Of a DNA stretch of 64,000 bases, positions 34,873 to 43,974 are shown piece by piece. Within the stretch, counting starts at the first letter, position 1, and each line of letters opens with the position of its first letter. Source of the stretch: Casp-actino8 sp001510335 (GTDB lineage: Bacteria; Actinomycetota; Acidimicrobiia; Acidimicrobiales; Ilumatobacteraceae); NCBI GenBank assembly GCA_027729635.1, contig JAQCEM010000005.1:1-64000 (forward strand), read 5' to 3'. A model generated the notes under the pieces. It had not been told where the DNA came from and ran no database searches. It saw nothing but the letters and a program-made list of their open reading frames with translations. A program made the translations under genes and the position numbers.

Positions 34873-35796
34873 TCATGCCGAATATGCCAACTTCAAGCCA
34901 CCATAGATCCACTTGGTCTTCATCAATCGACCTGTTCCCGACAAGGTGATGTACGCCGTGTCGCTTCCGTCTGCGGCGAAGCAGATATTGGTCGTCAACA
35001 TGTCGCCAGTCGCAATATGTTCAAGAATCTCGCCCGAAGGCGAGATGACAGTGATACCGCCATTCACGAGCGTCGCTACGCAGACATTGCCCGAACCGTC
35101 GACACCGAGAGAGTCGAGCAATTGGTAACCAGGAAGGCCGTGCAATACAACACTTGAATCGCCAGGCATTGTTGGTGCAAGCACACCTGGTTCAACGATG
35201 TCACGCTGGAACACGCGACCCGTGTGCGTTTCGGCCCAGTAGACCTTCTTACCGTCGGGCGACAAACCAATTCCGTTCGGACCTTCAACAGGGAACTCAA
35301 TTTCGCGGATCAACGAACCATCAGCCTTGGCGTAATAAATGGCGGTGAAGTCGGAAGTACGTGCTTCAAGATCGCGAATACCGTGATCGGTGAAGTAGAA
35401 ACCTCCAACTGTGTCAAACACTAAGTCGTTCGGTGCGCGCAACGGACGGCCGTCGCACTTGGTGTATAAATCGGTGACTGCGCCAGTGGCAATGTCAACA
35501 CGCTGAATGCGACCACCGCTGTACTTCGACTTATCAAAAGGCCCGGGGAAGCACAATCCACCAAAGTCGATTTCGGTAAAGCAACCACCGTTGTTGCACA
35601 AGTACAAGGCGCCGTCTGGACCAATGGCTGCACCATTAGGTCCACCCGTGATTTCGGCAATCGTTTCTTTGCTTCCGTCCGGACGCACGCGCGTGATTCG
35701 CGGACCAAACATTTCAACCAAGATCACACTGCCATCGTTCATGGCGATCGGACCTTCGGGAAACTTCAAACCAGACGCGACTTCAATGAGTTCCAT
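34873..35796 (-). CDS. SMP-30/gluconolactonase-family protein
   Basis: A 307-residue six-bladed beta-propeller. It begins EVASGLKFPEGPIAMNDGSVILVE with the metal-binding Glu, and has GPNGAAIGPDGALYLCNNGG near 52, APNDLVFDTVGGFYFTDHG near 120, GPNGIGLSPDGKKVYWAETH near 170, and LDSLGVDGSGNVCVA near 227. These hold the usual Glu, Asn and Asp metal ligands. Members hydrolyse lactones or related esters. A GGGGGAG site precedes the ATG. It is not obviously tied to its neighbours. Confidence 0.87.
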   Translation of the reverse strand: MELIEVASGLKFPEGPIAMNDGSVILVEMFGPRITRVRPDGSKETIAEITGGPNGAAIGPDGALYLCNNGGCFTEIDFGGLCFPGPFDKSKYSGGRIQRVDIATGAVTDLYTKCDGRPLRAPNDLVFDTVGGFYFTDHGIRDLEARTSDFTAIYYAKADGSLIREIEFPVEGPNGIGLSPDGKKVYWAETHTGRVFQRDIVEPGVLAPTMPGDSSVVLHGLPGYQLLDSLGVDGSGNVCVATLVNGGITVISPSGEILEHIATGDMLTTNICFAADGSDTAYITLSGTGRLMKTKWIYGGLKLAYSA

Positions 35797-35876
35797 TGCA
35801 CTCCCCCGTTCACGGCCATTGTGGCCCTACTGGAGATCATGCTAATCAACACACTGAGAGGTCAATGACTCTGAAG

Positions 35877-38228
35877 TTATAGAGCCTCAAACTCTTCAAC
35901 GGTCATCAACACTTCACGGGCCTTACTACCCACGCTTGGTCCCACGATGCCATTCTGTTCAAGTAGATCCATCAGTCGACCCGCTCGGGCGAACCCGACA
36001 CCAAGCTTGCGTTGCAACATAGATGTCGAGCCCATTTGGCTGCGGACCACCAACTCCATTGCTCGTTTCAACAGTGCTTCATCGCTGTCGTCATTGCCAA
36101 CACCGTCGGTAATGGATTGACCACCGCTACCGCTTGACGGGGCTTCTTCGCCTTCAACTCCGCTGACGTACTGCACTGTCGGGGCTTGATCGCGCCAGAA
36201 CGCAACTACTTTGCGGACTTCTTCTTCATCAACCCAGCAACCCTGAATACGTTGGGCCACCGAGGAGTTACCAGGCAACAACAACATGTCGCCTTTCCCG
36301 ACCAATTTTTCAGCACCGGTCTGGTCGAGGATGACTCGGCTATCCATCTGTGACGACACCGCGAACGCGGCGCGCGCTGGAACGTTGGCCTTGATGACTC
36401 CGGTAATGACATTGACCGATGGACGCTGCGTCGCAACGATGAGGTGAATACCAACTGCACGAGCTTTTTGCGCGAGACGCGTGATGCTTTCTTCAACATC
36501 GCGGGCCGCCACCATCATCAAGTCGTTTAATTCGTCAACCACAACGACGATGTAGTGCATACGCTCAAACTCGCGCTCAGAACCGATCTCGGCCTTGATC
36601 TCACCCCGGTCAAACGCCGCATTAAAACCGGTGATGTCGCGATAGCCCATTTCAAACAGCAAGTCGTAACGCTTTTCCATTTCCTTAACAGCCCAGGCCA
36701 AAGCATTTGCGGCCTTCTTCGGGTTCGTCACTGGCTGGGTGAGCAGATGAGGCAAACGTGCATACTGACCCATTTCGACTTGTTTGGGGTCGATCAAAAT
36801 CAGTTTCACTTGATCGGGAGTTGCCCGCATCAAAATTGATGTGATGATGCAATTGATACCACTTGACTTACCAGCACCCGTTGCCCCGGCAATGAGCAAG
36901 TGAGGTGTAGTTGCCAAGTTCAAGAAAACCGAACGCCCCGCAATGTCTTTACCCATTGCGACGTCAAGCGGATGATTGGCAATTTTTGATTCGTTTGATG
37001 TCATGAGGTCACCCAGCGAAACCAATTGACGTGTTCGATTGGGAACTTCAATACCAATTGCCGACTTGCCGGGAATCGGAGCAAGGATTCGAACGTCGGT
37101 GGCGGCCATCGCATACGCAATGTCTTTTTGCAAACTGGTCACGCGTGCAACTTTGACTCCCGCTCCCAGTTCAAGTTCAAAACGTGTCACGGTCGGACCA
37201 ACCGTCTTGTCAACCAAACGAACCTCAACGCCGTGAGCCAAGAGAGCTTCTTCTAAATCTCTGCCGCGCTGATCGACTTCGGCCTGGTCAATGGCTTGCT
37301 TGCCGCTGCGCACAAGAAATGACGCCGGTGGTAATTTCCACGAGCCTTTTTTGGGTGATGGACCCGTATCTAGTTGGCCTTGAGTGTGTAGTTCATCCAC
37401 AACAACTTCTGGGGTCGGTTTCTTCGGTTCAGGTTTGGGGGCTTCAGGCTCTTCTTCTACAACCTCGGGCGAACGACGATCTTCAGGTTCGACCACGAAC
37501 ATTGGCGGCGTTGGATCAGCGCCATTTTCATATTCAGTTTCTTCATTTTCATCAACTTGTTGATCGCCAGACAATGTGCTCAAATCTTGTGCAGCCGCAC
37601 GCATACGTGATGAGGCTTTACCAAAAAGTTTCGCGAAGATCTCGCTGATTTTGGTTGCGGCGCCTTTCAGGCTGAGTGATGTAATCAACAAACTGCATCC
37701 GAGGGCCGCGGCCACCAAAATGAGGACCGCCGCAACCGCCCCAACTGCCGATCCGAGCGTCTGACCAAGCAGTGCCCCCAACCAACCGCCTGCTCCACCA
37801 AGTTCGTCCACACCCGTAAAAGCGTTTGGCCCTTTGACGACGTGCAAAATTCCTAAAGCCGACAAAACCACCCCGCCCCAACCAAGAACAAGTTTCATGC
37901 GGTTCGGTTTTTCATCGCCGCGAAGGTGGGTGACACCAACGGCCACAAATATCGGTGGCAAGAGGTACCTGCCAAGCCCAAGCAGGCTTCCTAAGGCGGT
38001 GTCTGCTCCCCGACCCACTGGTCCAGCCAAACGCAGATACACCGCGAGACCCACGATGATGCCGAGCAACATGAACGCAATAGCTGAAAACTCGCTCTGA
38101 CGACCATCAATAGCCTGCCGCACTTCGCTTTGGCGCGGTTCACGCTTCGTTGGCTTGCTGACTTCAGATTCTGAAGCAGATTTTGTACGTGATGCAGGCT
38201 TTTTTGCTGCAGGTTTCTTGGCGGCCAT
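35877..38228 (-). CDS. ftsK: FtsK/SpoIIIE-type DNA translocase
   Basis: About 783 residues. The N-terminus after a Lys/Ala-rich start has several membrane helices (roughly residues 45-190), an acidic/Pro-rich linker follows, and the motor has the Walker A motif AGATGAGKSSG near 440, Walker B VVVVDELNDLMM near 580, and ATQRPSVNVITGVIKANVPARAAF. The C-terminal gamma winged helix (RAMELVVRSQMGSTSMLQRKL) is present. The ATG at 38228 is preferred to an upstream start at 38270. It moves chromosome ends through the septum. The upstream lipoprotein and RNase J genes are on the same strand. Confidence 0.93.
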   Translation of the reverse strand: MAAKKPAAKKPASRTKSASESEVSKPTKREPRQSEVRQAIDGRQSEFSAIAFMLLGIIVGLAVYLRLAGPVGRGADTALGSLLGLGRYLLPPIFVAVGVTHLRGDEKPNRMKLVLGWGGVVLSALGILHVVKGPNAFTGVDELGGAGGWLGALLGQTLGSAVGAVAAVLILVAAALGCSLLITSLSLKGAATKISEIFAKLFGKASSRMRAAAQDLSTLSGDQQVDENEETEYENGADPTPPMFVVEPEDRRSPEVVEEEPEAPKPEPKKPTPEVVVDELHTQGQLDTGPSPKKGSWKLPPASFLVRSGKQAIDQAEVDQRGRDLEEALLAHGVEVRLVDKTVGPTVTRFELELGAGVKVARVTSLQKDIAYAMAATDVRILAPIPGKSAIGIEVPNRTRQLVSLGDLMTSNESKIANHPLDVAMGKDIAGRSVFLNLATTPHLLIAGATGAGKSSGINCIITSILMRATPDQVKLILIDPKQVEMGQYARLPHLLTQPVTNPKKAANALAWAVKEMEKRYDLLFEMGYRDITGFNAAFDRGEIKAEIGSEREFERMHYIVVVVDELNDLMMVAARDVEESITRLAQKARAVGIHLIVATQRPSVNVITGVIKANVPARAAFAVSSQMDSRVILDQTGAEKLVGKGDMLLLPGNSSVAQRIQGCWVDEEEVRKVVAFWRDQAPTVQYVSGVEGEEAPSSGSGGQSITDGVGNDDSDEALLKRAMELVVRSQMGSTSMLQRKLGVGFARAGRLMDLLEQNGIVGPSVGSKAREVLMTVEEFEAL

Positions 38229-38319
38229 CACATTGAACGCTAGCAATGAGGCGCACATGCGTTCGGGCATACCCCCGAATTACTCACATCAAAAAGCACA
38301 CAATTCACGACCGAGGCGA

Positions 38320-38874
38320 TTATTCGGCGTCGGTTCCCACAATTTCACCAGCGTTCGTGAGAACGACCGACATTTGGCCACCCTGCGTAGACAGCATCAA
38401 CAATCGGTACTGAACCGTCCCCGTAGGGGCCTCGGCGGTACCCGCAGCCGTGATGACAAACATCTGGGGCGTTGAATTTGGCAACTCTGATAACACCTTG
38501 ACCAAGATTGTTGTCGGGTCGTAGTCGAGAACCGATCGTTGAAAAGTTGGTCCATTTGCCCCGACTAACTCAGGATCAATTTCGAGACCATCTTTTTCGG
38601 TAAAGACGAAACGCTGAACCGCGTCGAGAAGTCCATCGTCGTTTGGCACACCATCAAGATCAGTCGCCACAAAGATATTAACCAATTCAGTTGTCGCGTT
38701 AACTTCAAACAAGTTCAGGTTTGGTCCCGCTACTTCTTCAACCGCGTCAAGTGCAACCTCAATCTGATCCAGGCGCAAACCAGCAGTAGTGGGCGCCGTT
38801 GAGTCGTTTCCACAAGATGAAACGACGAGCAACACACTTGACACAGCAACAACCATTCCTAGTCGACGCAACAA
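38320..38874 (-). CDS. secreted lipoprotein of unknown function
   Basis: A 184-residue protein with a type II signal peptide: positively charged LRRLG, a hydrophobic run and the lipobox VVSSC at about residue 21. The mature part has no family I recognise; it is mixed alpha/beta with SVLDYDPTTILVKVLSELPN and a C-terminal VQYRLLMLSTQGGQMSVV strand pair, faintly like GerMN-type domains. The start is TTG at 38874, next to the RNase J stop codon, with GGAGG five bases before it. It is probably translated with RNase J. Confidence 0.75.
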   Translation of the reverse strand: MLRRLGMVVAVSSVLLVVSSCGNDSTAPTTAGLRLDQIEVALDAVEEVAGPNLNLFEVNATTELVNIFVATDLDGVPNDDGLLDAVQRFVFTEKDGLEIDPELVGANGPTFQRSVLDYDPTTILVKVLSELPNSTPQMFVITAAGTAEAPTGTVQYRLLMLSTQGGQMSVVLTNAGEIVGTDAE

Positions 38875-40536
38875 TTACGCCTCCATGACGACTGGCACGA
38901 TCATCGGTCGACGCTTCGTACGTTCGTTCACAAACCGACCTGCTGCGCGACGCACATCTTTTTCAAGCGCTTCCGGACTACGCACTCCTTCGGCAAGTGC
39001 TTTCTCAACTGCGGCCGCAACAACATCGCAGGCTTCATCAAGTAGATCTTCGGCTTCGGGTGCATACACCCAACCACGCGTAATGATTTCGGGACCAGTG
39101 AGTACTTTGCCCGAACCAATATCGACAGTCACGACAACAACAACGACGCCTTCTTCAGCCAATACCTTGCGATCACGCAAAACTCCTTGACCGACGTCGC
39201 CCACAATTCCGTCGACATACAAGTATCCGGCTGGAATTCGATTGGCGTGTTCGAGCCCCTCATCGGATAACTCAACGACATCGCCGTCTTCGCACAGCAA
39301 CACATTGTCTTTCGCAACGCCCATCAAAATACCGAGTTTGGCATGGGCGACGAGATGACGATATTCGCCGTGAACCGGAACGAAGAATTCGGGCTTGACG
39401 ATTGACAAATACGTCTTCAATTCGCCTGCCTGAGCGTGTCCCGTTGCATGAACATCGGCGATTCCGGAGTGCACGACTTCAGCACCAAGCCGCAACAAAC
39501 CATCAATCACTCGAGTGACGTTGGTTTCGTTTCCAGGAATGGCGTGACTTGACAAAATCACTGCATCACGTTCGCCGACCTTGAGCCACTTGCTGTCTCC
39601 ACGCGCCATCAAAGACAACGCTGACATCGGTTCACCTTGGCTACCAGTCGAGATAATGCACACCTTGTGGGGCGGATAGTCTTCAGCTTGTTCAATATCA
39701 ATCAAGGTGTCATCAGGAACTCGCAAGACCCCAAGATCACGCGCCATACGCACATTCTTTTGCATTGAACGACCCATGGTCGCAACTTTGCGACCGGTTT
39801 CAACTGCGGCATCAATAATTTGCTGGATGCGATGGATGTGGCTCGCAAAACTTGCGGTGATGATTCGCCGATCACGATGTTCGTGAAACAGCGACCACAA
39901 CACGCCACTAATTGACGTTTCGCTTGGCGCATGACCATGTTCTTCGGCGTTCGTTGAATCGCACAGCAACAAACGAATACCTTCGTTTGACGCAATTGAG
40001 CCAATGCGAGCCAAGTCGGTTCGGCGACCATCGACTGGTGTCAGGTCTAATTTGAAATCGCCAGAGTGCAGGATGACTCCTTGCGGCGTATGAACGGCAA
40101 TCGCAAATGCATGTGGCACCGAGTGCGTGACCGGAATGAACTCAACATCAAACGGGCCAATCATTCGTCGCTCGCCATCGCGCACAACGATAAGTTCGGT
40201 TTTGCCAAGGAGACCCGCTTCTTCAATACGATTCTTAGCAAGCCCGAGGGTGACGTCTGAGCCATAGACCGGAAAGACGAGATCGCGTAGCAAATACTGC
40301 AATCCCCCAACATGGTCTTCATGCCCGTGCGTCGCCACACATGCAACAACTCGATCGGCATTTTCACGAAGCCAGGTGAAGTCGGGAAGAACTAAATCGA
40401 TGCCATGCATATCGGCATCAGGGAACATCAAACCGCAGTCAATGAGTAACAACTTGTCATCTTGTTCGATGACCATACAGTTGCGACCGATCTCGCCAAG
40501 GCCTCCTAAAAAGGCCACGCGGACCGGGGCGGCCAT
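38875..40536 (-). CDS. rnj: ribonuclease J
   Basis: A 553-residue metallo-beta-lactamase/beta-CASP ribonuclease. The zinc motif HGHEDH is at residues 70-75 (His70, His72, Asp74, His75). SGDFKLDLTPVDG, LLLCDSTNAEEHG, ASFASHIHRIQQIID, and HAIPGNETNV with PVHGEYRHL are all family motifs. It has 5'-exo and endonuclease activity in RNA processing. Its ATG overlaps the dapA stop codon by one base (TGATG), the widespread actinobacterial dapA-rnj pair. Confidence 0.95.
   Translation of the reverse strand: MAAPVRVAFLGGLGEIGRNCMVIEQDDKLLLIDCGLMFPDADMHGIDLVLPDFTWLRENADRVVACVATHGHEDHVGGLQYLLRDLVFPVYGSDVTLGLAKNRIEEAGLLGKTELIVVRDGERRMIGPFDVEFIPVTHSVPHAFAIAVHTPQGVILHSGDFKLDLTPVDGRRTDLARIGSIASNEGIRLLLCDSTNAEEHGHAPSETSISGVLWSLFHEHRDRRIITASFASHIHRIQQIIDAAVETGRKVATMGRSMQKNVRMARDLGVLRVPDDTLIDIEQAEDYPPHKVCIISTGSQGEPMSALSLMARGDSKWLKVGERDAVILSSHAIPGNETNVTRVIDGLLRLGAEVVHSGIADVHATGHAQAGELKTYLSIVKPEFFVPVHGEYRHLVAHAKLGILMGVAKDNVLLCEDGDVVELSDEGLEHANRIPAGYLYVDGIVGDVGQGVLRDRKVLAEEGVVVVVVTVDIGSGKVLTGPEIITRGWVYAPEAEDLLDEACDVVAAAVEKALAEGVRSPEALEKDVRRAAGRFVNERTKRRPMIVPVVMEA
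38880..38884 (-). promoter_or_regulatory. ribosome-binding site fixing a TTG start
   Basis: GGAGG on the minus strand lies five bases before TTG at 38874, inside the last codons of RNase J. This decides the unusual TTG start of the lipoprotein gene. Confidence 0.6.
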
Positions 40537-41435
40537 CAGGAAACTCGCTGACGGGAAGCTTGCAAATTAGCCAAGACTGTCTTGGCTTTTTCAGCAACAA
40601 AGTCTGCTGGCGGACCCATCGGTAAACGACATTGACCCACATTCAGTCCGAGCAGATTCATCATCACCTTGCTCGGAATCGGGTTAGGTGATTCATCGCC
40701 AGTCTCGTACGCGAAACTTTCAAGCAACGTCTGGTTAATAGCGATTGCCCCAGCGGTGTCGCCGGCTTCCCAACAATCAAACATGCGTTGATGATCTTGA
40801 GCAGCCCAGTGTGTTGCGACACCAATCACGCCAACTGCACCTACCGCCATCAACGGCAGAGTCAATCCATCGTCTCCGCTGTATACCTCAAAACCAGAAG
40901 GTGCATTTGCGATGACATTGGCCGTCTCGGCTGGGTTACCTGCAGCGTCTTTGAGCGCAACGACATTCTTTACATCATGAGCCAACTTCAACAAGGTTGA
41001 CGTGCTGATTTTGCGACCAGTGCGCGCAGGGATGTCATAGACAACAACTGGCAAATCAGACGCGGCGGCAACGGCGCGTACATGAGCCTCAATACCCGAC
41101 TGCGGTGGACGGTTGTAATAAGGAGCCACGACCAGCAATCCAGCGACACCCAACTTGGTGGCTTCTTTTGTCATATGAATTGAATGCAGCGTGTCGTTAG
41201 TGCCAGTTCCGGCGATGACCGGAATCGTGACAGCTTCGGTGACTGCAGCAAACAAGCTCAATCGCTCATCGTCAGTGAGCACCGGTGCTTCGCCAGTTGT
41301 GCCAGCGATAACCAAGGCGTCATTGCCATTGTCCTGCAACCAATGCGCTAAGCGACGCGCTCCGTCGAGGTCGAGTGCGCCACTCGCATCAAATGGTGTC
41401 ACCATTGCGGTGATCACACGTCCGAAGCGGGCCAT
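40536..41435 (-). CDS. dapA: 4-hydroxy-tetrahydrodipicolinate synthase
   Basis: A 299-residue class I aldolase of lysine and diaminopimelate synthesis, which condenses pyruvate with aspartate semialdehyde. Catalytic Lys162 is in VALKDAAGN; Tyr133 is in VVYDIPARTGR, Thr46-Thr47 in AGTTGEAP and Tyr107 in APYYNRPPQ. It is overlapped by one base at both ends, with an unknown gene upstream and RNase J downstream, so the three are translationally coupled. Confidence 0.95.
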   Translation of the reverse strand: MARFGRVITAMVTPFDASGALDLDGARRLAHWLQDNGNDALVIAGTTGEAPVLTDDERLSLFAAVTEAVTIPVIAGTGTNDTLHSIHMTKEATKLGVAGLLVVAPYYNRPPQSGIEAHVRAVAAASDLPVVVYDIPARTGRKISTSTLLKLAHDVKNVVALKDAAGNPAETANVIANAPSGFEVYSGDDGLTLPLMAVGAVGVIGVATHWAAQDHQRMFDCWEAGDTAGAIAINQTLLESFAYETGDESPNPIPSKVMMNLLGLNVGQCRLPMGPPADFVAEKAKTVLANLQASRQRVS

Positions 41436-42064
41436 TAGAAGGAACCCTCAGCGGCACGATCGATGCCCTGCGTCAAGATGAGGTCTTCGTGAAGTTCCAT
41501 CCAGACATCATGGAACGAACCGCACATCACGCCAGTGAACATATTGTGTGCGCCATTGACGACCAACTTACATGTTGATTCAAGTCGCGGCACATAAGGT
41601 GACAATCGGGGAAGGATTGTCGCCATCAACGAGACCACTGGCTCAGCACCAGTATGAAGAGTGACCAAACGCTTGATGACTTCTTGGTCGTACTTCTCGT
41701 CCGAGTGATCATTCGGCGCACCATCACGCAACTGCCAATCACCACATAAGTGCTTGAACGTGTCATTAATTTCTAGGAACGAGTGGTAATGCGGCTTCAA
41801 CGCATCAAGATCGAGCCCAGCAACATCTTTGGCTAATGCTTCGGGGTGGGCCGCACGGCCAGCGGGAGTGAGTTGCCACAGCGAACGAGCTTCGCGGAAC
41901 ATCGCCATTTCTTCGGACTGCAGCTCTTGTAGATGCTTATCAACGACAGCAACATCAATCGCCACGATCTCAGCCAAGGTCTCGCTCTTGGAGAAGCCCT
42001 TAATTCGTAACGCGTGATGGGTGAGAAACTTGGGATCTGAACTATTTGACTGTGACCGTGCCAT
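41435..42064 (-). CDS. protein of unknown function coupled to dapA
   Basis: A 209-residue soluble protein. Residues 10-65 look like a winged helix (LTHHALRIKGFSKSETLAEI, then LQELQSEEMAMFREARSLWQLTPAGRAAHP), as in MarR-type or small substrate-binding modules. The rest is helical and rich in His and Asp (YHSFLEINDTFKHLCGDWQLRDG, WMELHEDLILTQG). I do not recognise a family. Its stop shares a base with the dapA start, so it is certainly translated with dapA. A transcription regulator or a sensor is possible; neither is shown. Confidence 0.75.
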   Translation of the reverse strand: MARSQSNSSDPKFLTHHALRIKGFSKSETLAEIVAIDVAVVDKHLQELQSEEMAMFREARSLWQLTPAGRAAHPEALAKDVAGLDLDALKPHYHSFLEINDTFKHLCGDWQLRDGAPNDHSDEKYDQEVIKRLVTLHTGAEPVVSLMATILPRLSPYVPRLESTCKLVVNGAHNMFTGVMCGSFHDVWMELHEDLILTQGIDRAAEGSF

Positions 42065-42146
42065 ACACCGTCAAATCTAGTGCGTCAGGTTCGTTGGTGA
42101 CTTACCTATTGCCTGCCTTTCCTGCTACCTGCCCGTACAGAGTGTG

Positions 42147-43259
42147 ATGGCGCACTATCGTTTAACCGTGGGCCAAAATGAGAGCAGCGGGACCGACCGC
42201 CTCAACCTCGTCATTATCTTCGGAGGCCAATCGGCCGAACACGATGTGAGTTGTTCAACGGCTGCCCATGTCATGAAAGCAATCAATCCTGATCGCTACA
42301 CCGTCACTGCTCTTGGCATTGACCGAACTGGACAATGGCATCTAGCCGAGTCAGCTATGGCTGCGCTTGACCAAGGCCCCGAGGCAATTCCGGCTCGACT
42401 CAAAGCTTCTGGTCGTGAAGTGTCATCGGCACTTGCCCTCAGTGCTGCGTCTGCGAGCGGCCCGACTGTTGTGATGCCGTTGCTTCACGGACCACTCGGC
42501 GAAGACGGCACAGTGCAAGGACTTCTTGAACTGCTTGATGTCCCGTATGTCGGAGCCGGAGTCTTGGCGTCAGCAGTTGGTATGGATAAAGCCCTATCAA
42601 AAGATGTGTTGGCCCGACACGGCATTGCACAACCGCGTTATGTCGCCGTGCGCGACAGCGACATTTCTCCATCACGACTTGAACAAATCGCCGCCGAACT
42701 TCACTACCCCATCTTTGTCAAGCCTGCGAACATGGGATCTTCGGTTGGCGTGAGCAAGGCCCACGACGACGCTGAACTGCAAGGCGCCGCTGAAATCGCC
42801 ATGACCTACGACGAGTGGATCGTCTTTGAGGAAGCCATTGTCGGTCGCGAGATTGAAGTCGCCGTTCTTGGCAGTCATCAACCGCAGGCAAGTGTCGCTG
42901 GCGAGATTGTTCCTGGACACGAGTTCTACGACTACGAAGACAAGTACCTTAGCGATGGCGCACAACTGATGATTCCAGCGCCACTGACCGAGGATCAGAG
43001 TTCGCAAGTACGTCAACTCGCCATTGAAGTTTTTCAAGCACTTCGTGGCGAAGGTCTCGCTCGTGTTGATTTCTTCTTTGAAGAAAATGGCCGTGGATTC
43101 TTATGCAACGAAGTGAACACCATGCCCGGATTTACACCGATCTCGATGTACCCGAAACTCTGGATGGCCTCGGGATTGAACTACTCAGATCTCATTGATC
43201 GTCTCGTTGATCTTGCTCGCGAACGCCACAGCCGTCGGCGTCGCAACACCGTTCACTGA
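42147..43259 (+). CDS. ddl: D-alanine--D-alanine ligase
   Basis: About 370 residues of ATP-grasp fold. VIIFGGQSAEHDVSCSTAAHV near residue 24 and VMPLLHGPLGEDGTVQGLLE near 110 are typical for Ddl. The ATP-binding lobe has FVKPANMGSSVGVSKAHDD near 190, and the C-terminal metal site LARVDFFFEENGRGFLCNEVNTMPGFTPIS is complete. It joins two D-alanines for peptidoglycan. The ATG at 42147 is adopted; a GTG lies directly before it. It converges on the tetR gene with a 2-base gap. Confidence 0.93.
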   Translation: MAHYRLTVGQNESSGTDRLNLVIIFGGQSAEHDVSCSTAAHVMKAINPDRYTVTALGIDRTGQWHLAESAMAALDQGPEAIPARLKASGREVSSALALSAASASGPTVVMPLLHGPLGEDGTVQGLLELLDVPYVGAGVLASAVGMDKALSKDVLARHGIAQPRYVAVRDSDISPSRLEQIAAELHYPIFVKPANMGSSVGVSKAHDDAELQGAAEIAMTYDEWIVFEEAIVGREIEVAVLGSHQPQASVAGEIVPGHEFYDYEDKYLSDGAQLMIPAPLTEDQSSQVRQLAIEVFQALRGEGLARVDFFFEENGRGFLCNEVNTMPGFTPISMYPKLWMASGLNYSDLIDRLVDLARERHSRRRRNTVH

Positions 43260-43261
43260 AG

Positions 43262-43885
43262 TTACGAGTTGGGCGTTAAAGCCGCGCGCAAGAAGAGCGT
43301 CATCTCATGGCGCAGATTGCGCAATCCAGCAATGTCTTGTTGCCAGCCCACGACGCGCAACGCTTCTGGTTCGGTCGCGATTCCGGTCACGGTCGCGTAC
43401 ACCATGGCCACGATGATCGCGGGATTACCTTGACGGAGTCGACCTCGATCCATTTCTGATTGCATCCAACTCACCGCTCGATCAACCAGCGGATGTAAAT
43501 GATCGGTCATGTAACCAGTTGCGCCATCGGGTAGTCGACTCAACTCACGCAATAACCCCAGCAAAGCCGGTCGACGGACCGCAGACCGAAAGACAGCGTG
43601 GACGACGGCTTCGAGGCGATCAAGAGGATCATCAGGTGCCGCCCGCATTGCCGCCTCAACGACAACGGTTAACTCACCCGCCATATTGGCGAGAACTGCC
43701 TGCATGAGCTCATCTTTCGAAGCGAACCAGTACAACAGAGTTTGCTTAGCGACCCCGACCTCAGATGCAATGTGATCAAGGCTGACCGCATCAAAACCCC
43801 TGGTCCCGAACAGAATCGTCGCGCTCTCGAGGATGCGTTCACGGGTATCTCCGCGTCGATTTGGGCTCACTGGGCGACTGGCCAT
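43262..43885 (-). CDS. TetR-family regulator of the acyl-reductase/LarA operon
   Basis: A 207-residue TetR-type repressor. The HTH is TRERILESATILFGTRGFD, SLDHIASEVGVAKQTLLYWF, KDELMQAVL at residues 14-65. The C-terminal part is helical and specific. It is divergent from the four-gene operon starting at 43975, and a perfect 22-bp palindrome lies between them. Autoregulation and repression of the operon are very likely by arrangement. The AAGGA site abuts the ATG. Confidence 0.9.
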   Translation of the reverse strand: MASRPVSPNRRGDTRERILESATILFGTRGFDAVSLDHIASEVGVAKQTLLYWFASKDELMQAVLANMAGELTVVVEAAMRAAPDDPLDRLEAVVHAVFRSAVRRPALLGLLRELSRLPDGATGYMTDHLHPLVDRAVSWMQSEMDRGRLRQGNPAIIVAMVYATVTGIATEPEALRVVGWQQDIAGLRNLRHEMTLFLRAALTPNS

Positions 43886-43934
43886 TCCTTATTCCTACCA
43901 GCCCATCTGACCAAGAATTCCGATTTTCTGAGAT

Positions 43935-43956
43935 TTCTCTACCAATTGGTAGAGAA
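43935..43956. promoter_or_regulatory. perfect 22-bp palindrome, probable TetR operator
   Basis: The half-site TTCTCTACCAA is followed directly by its exact complement TTGGTAGAGAA. It sits in the divergent promoter region between the tetR gene and the operon, just before the -10 of the operon, where repressor binding would block RNA polymerase. Length and symmetry fit a TetR dimer site. Confidence 0.85.
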
Positions 43957-43962
43957 CCGTGT

Positions 43963-43968
43963 TATAAC
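43963..43968 (+). promoter_or_regulatory. -10 hexamer of a leaderless promoter
   Basis: TATAAC ends 6 bases before the GTG start at 43975, so transcription would begin at or next to the start codon. There is no ribosome-binding site before the GTG. Leaderless mRNAs are common in actinobacteria. Confidence 0.6.
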
Positions 43969-43974
43969 TGACTC

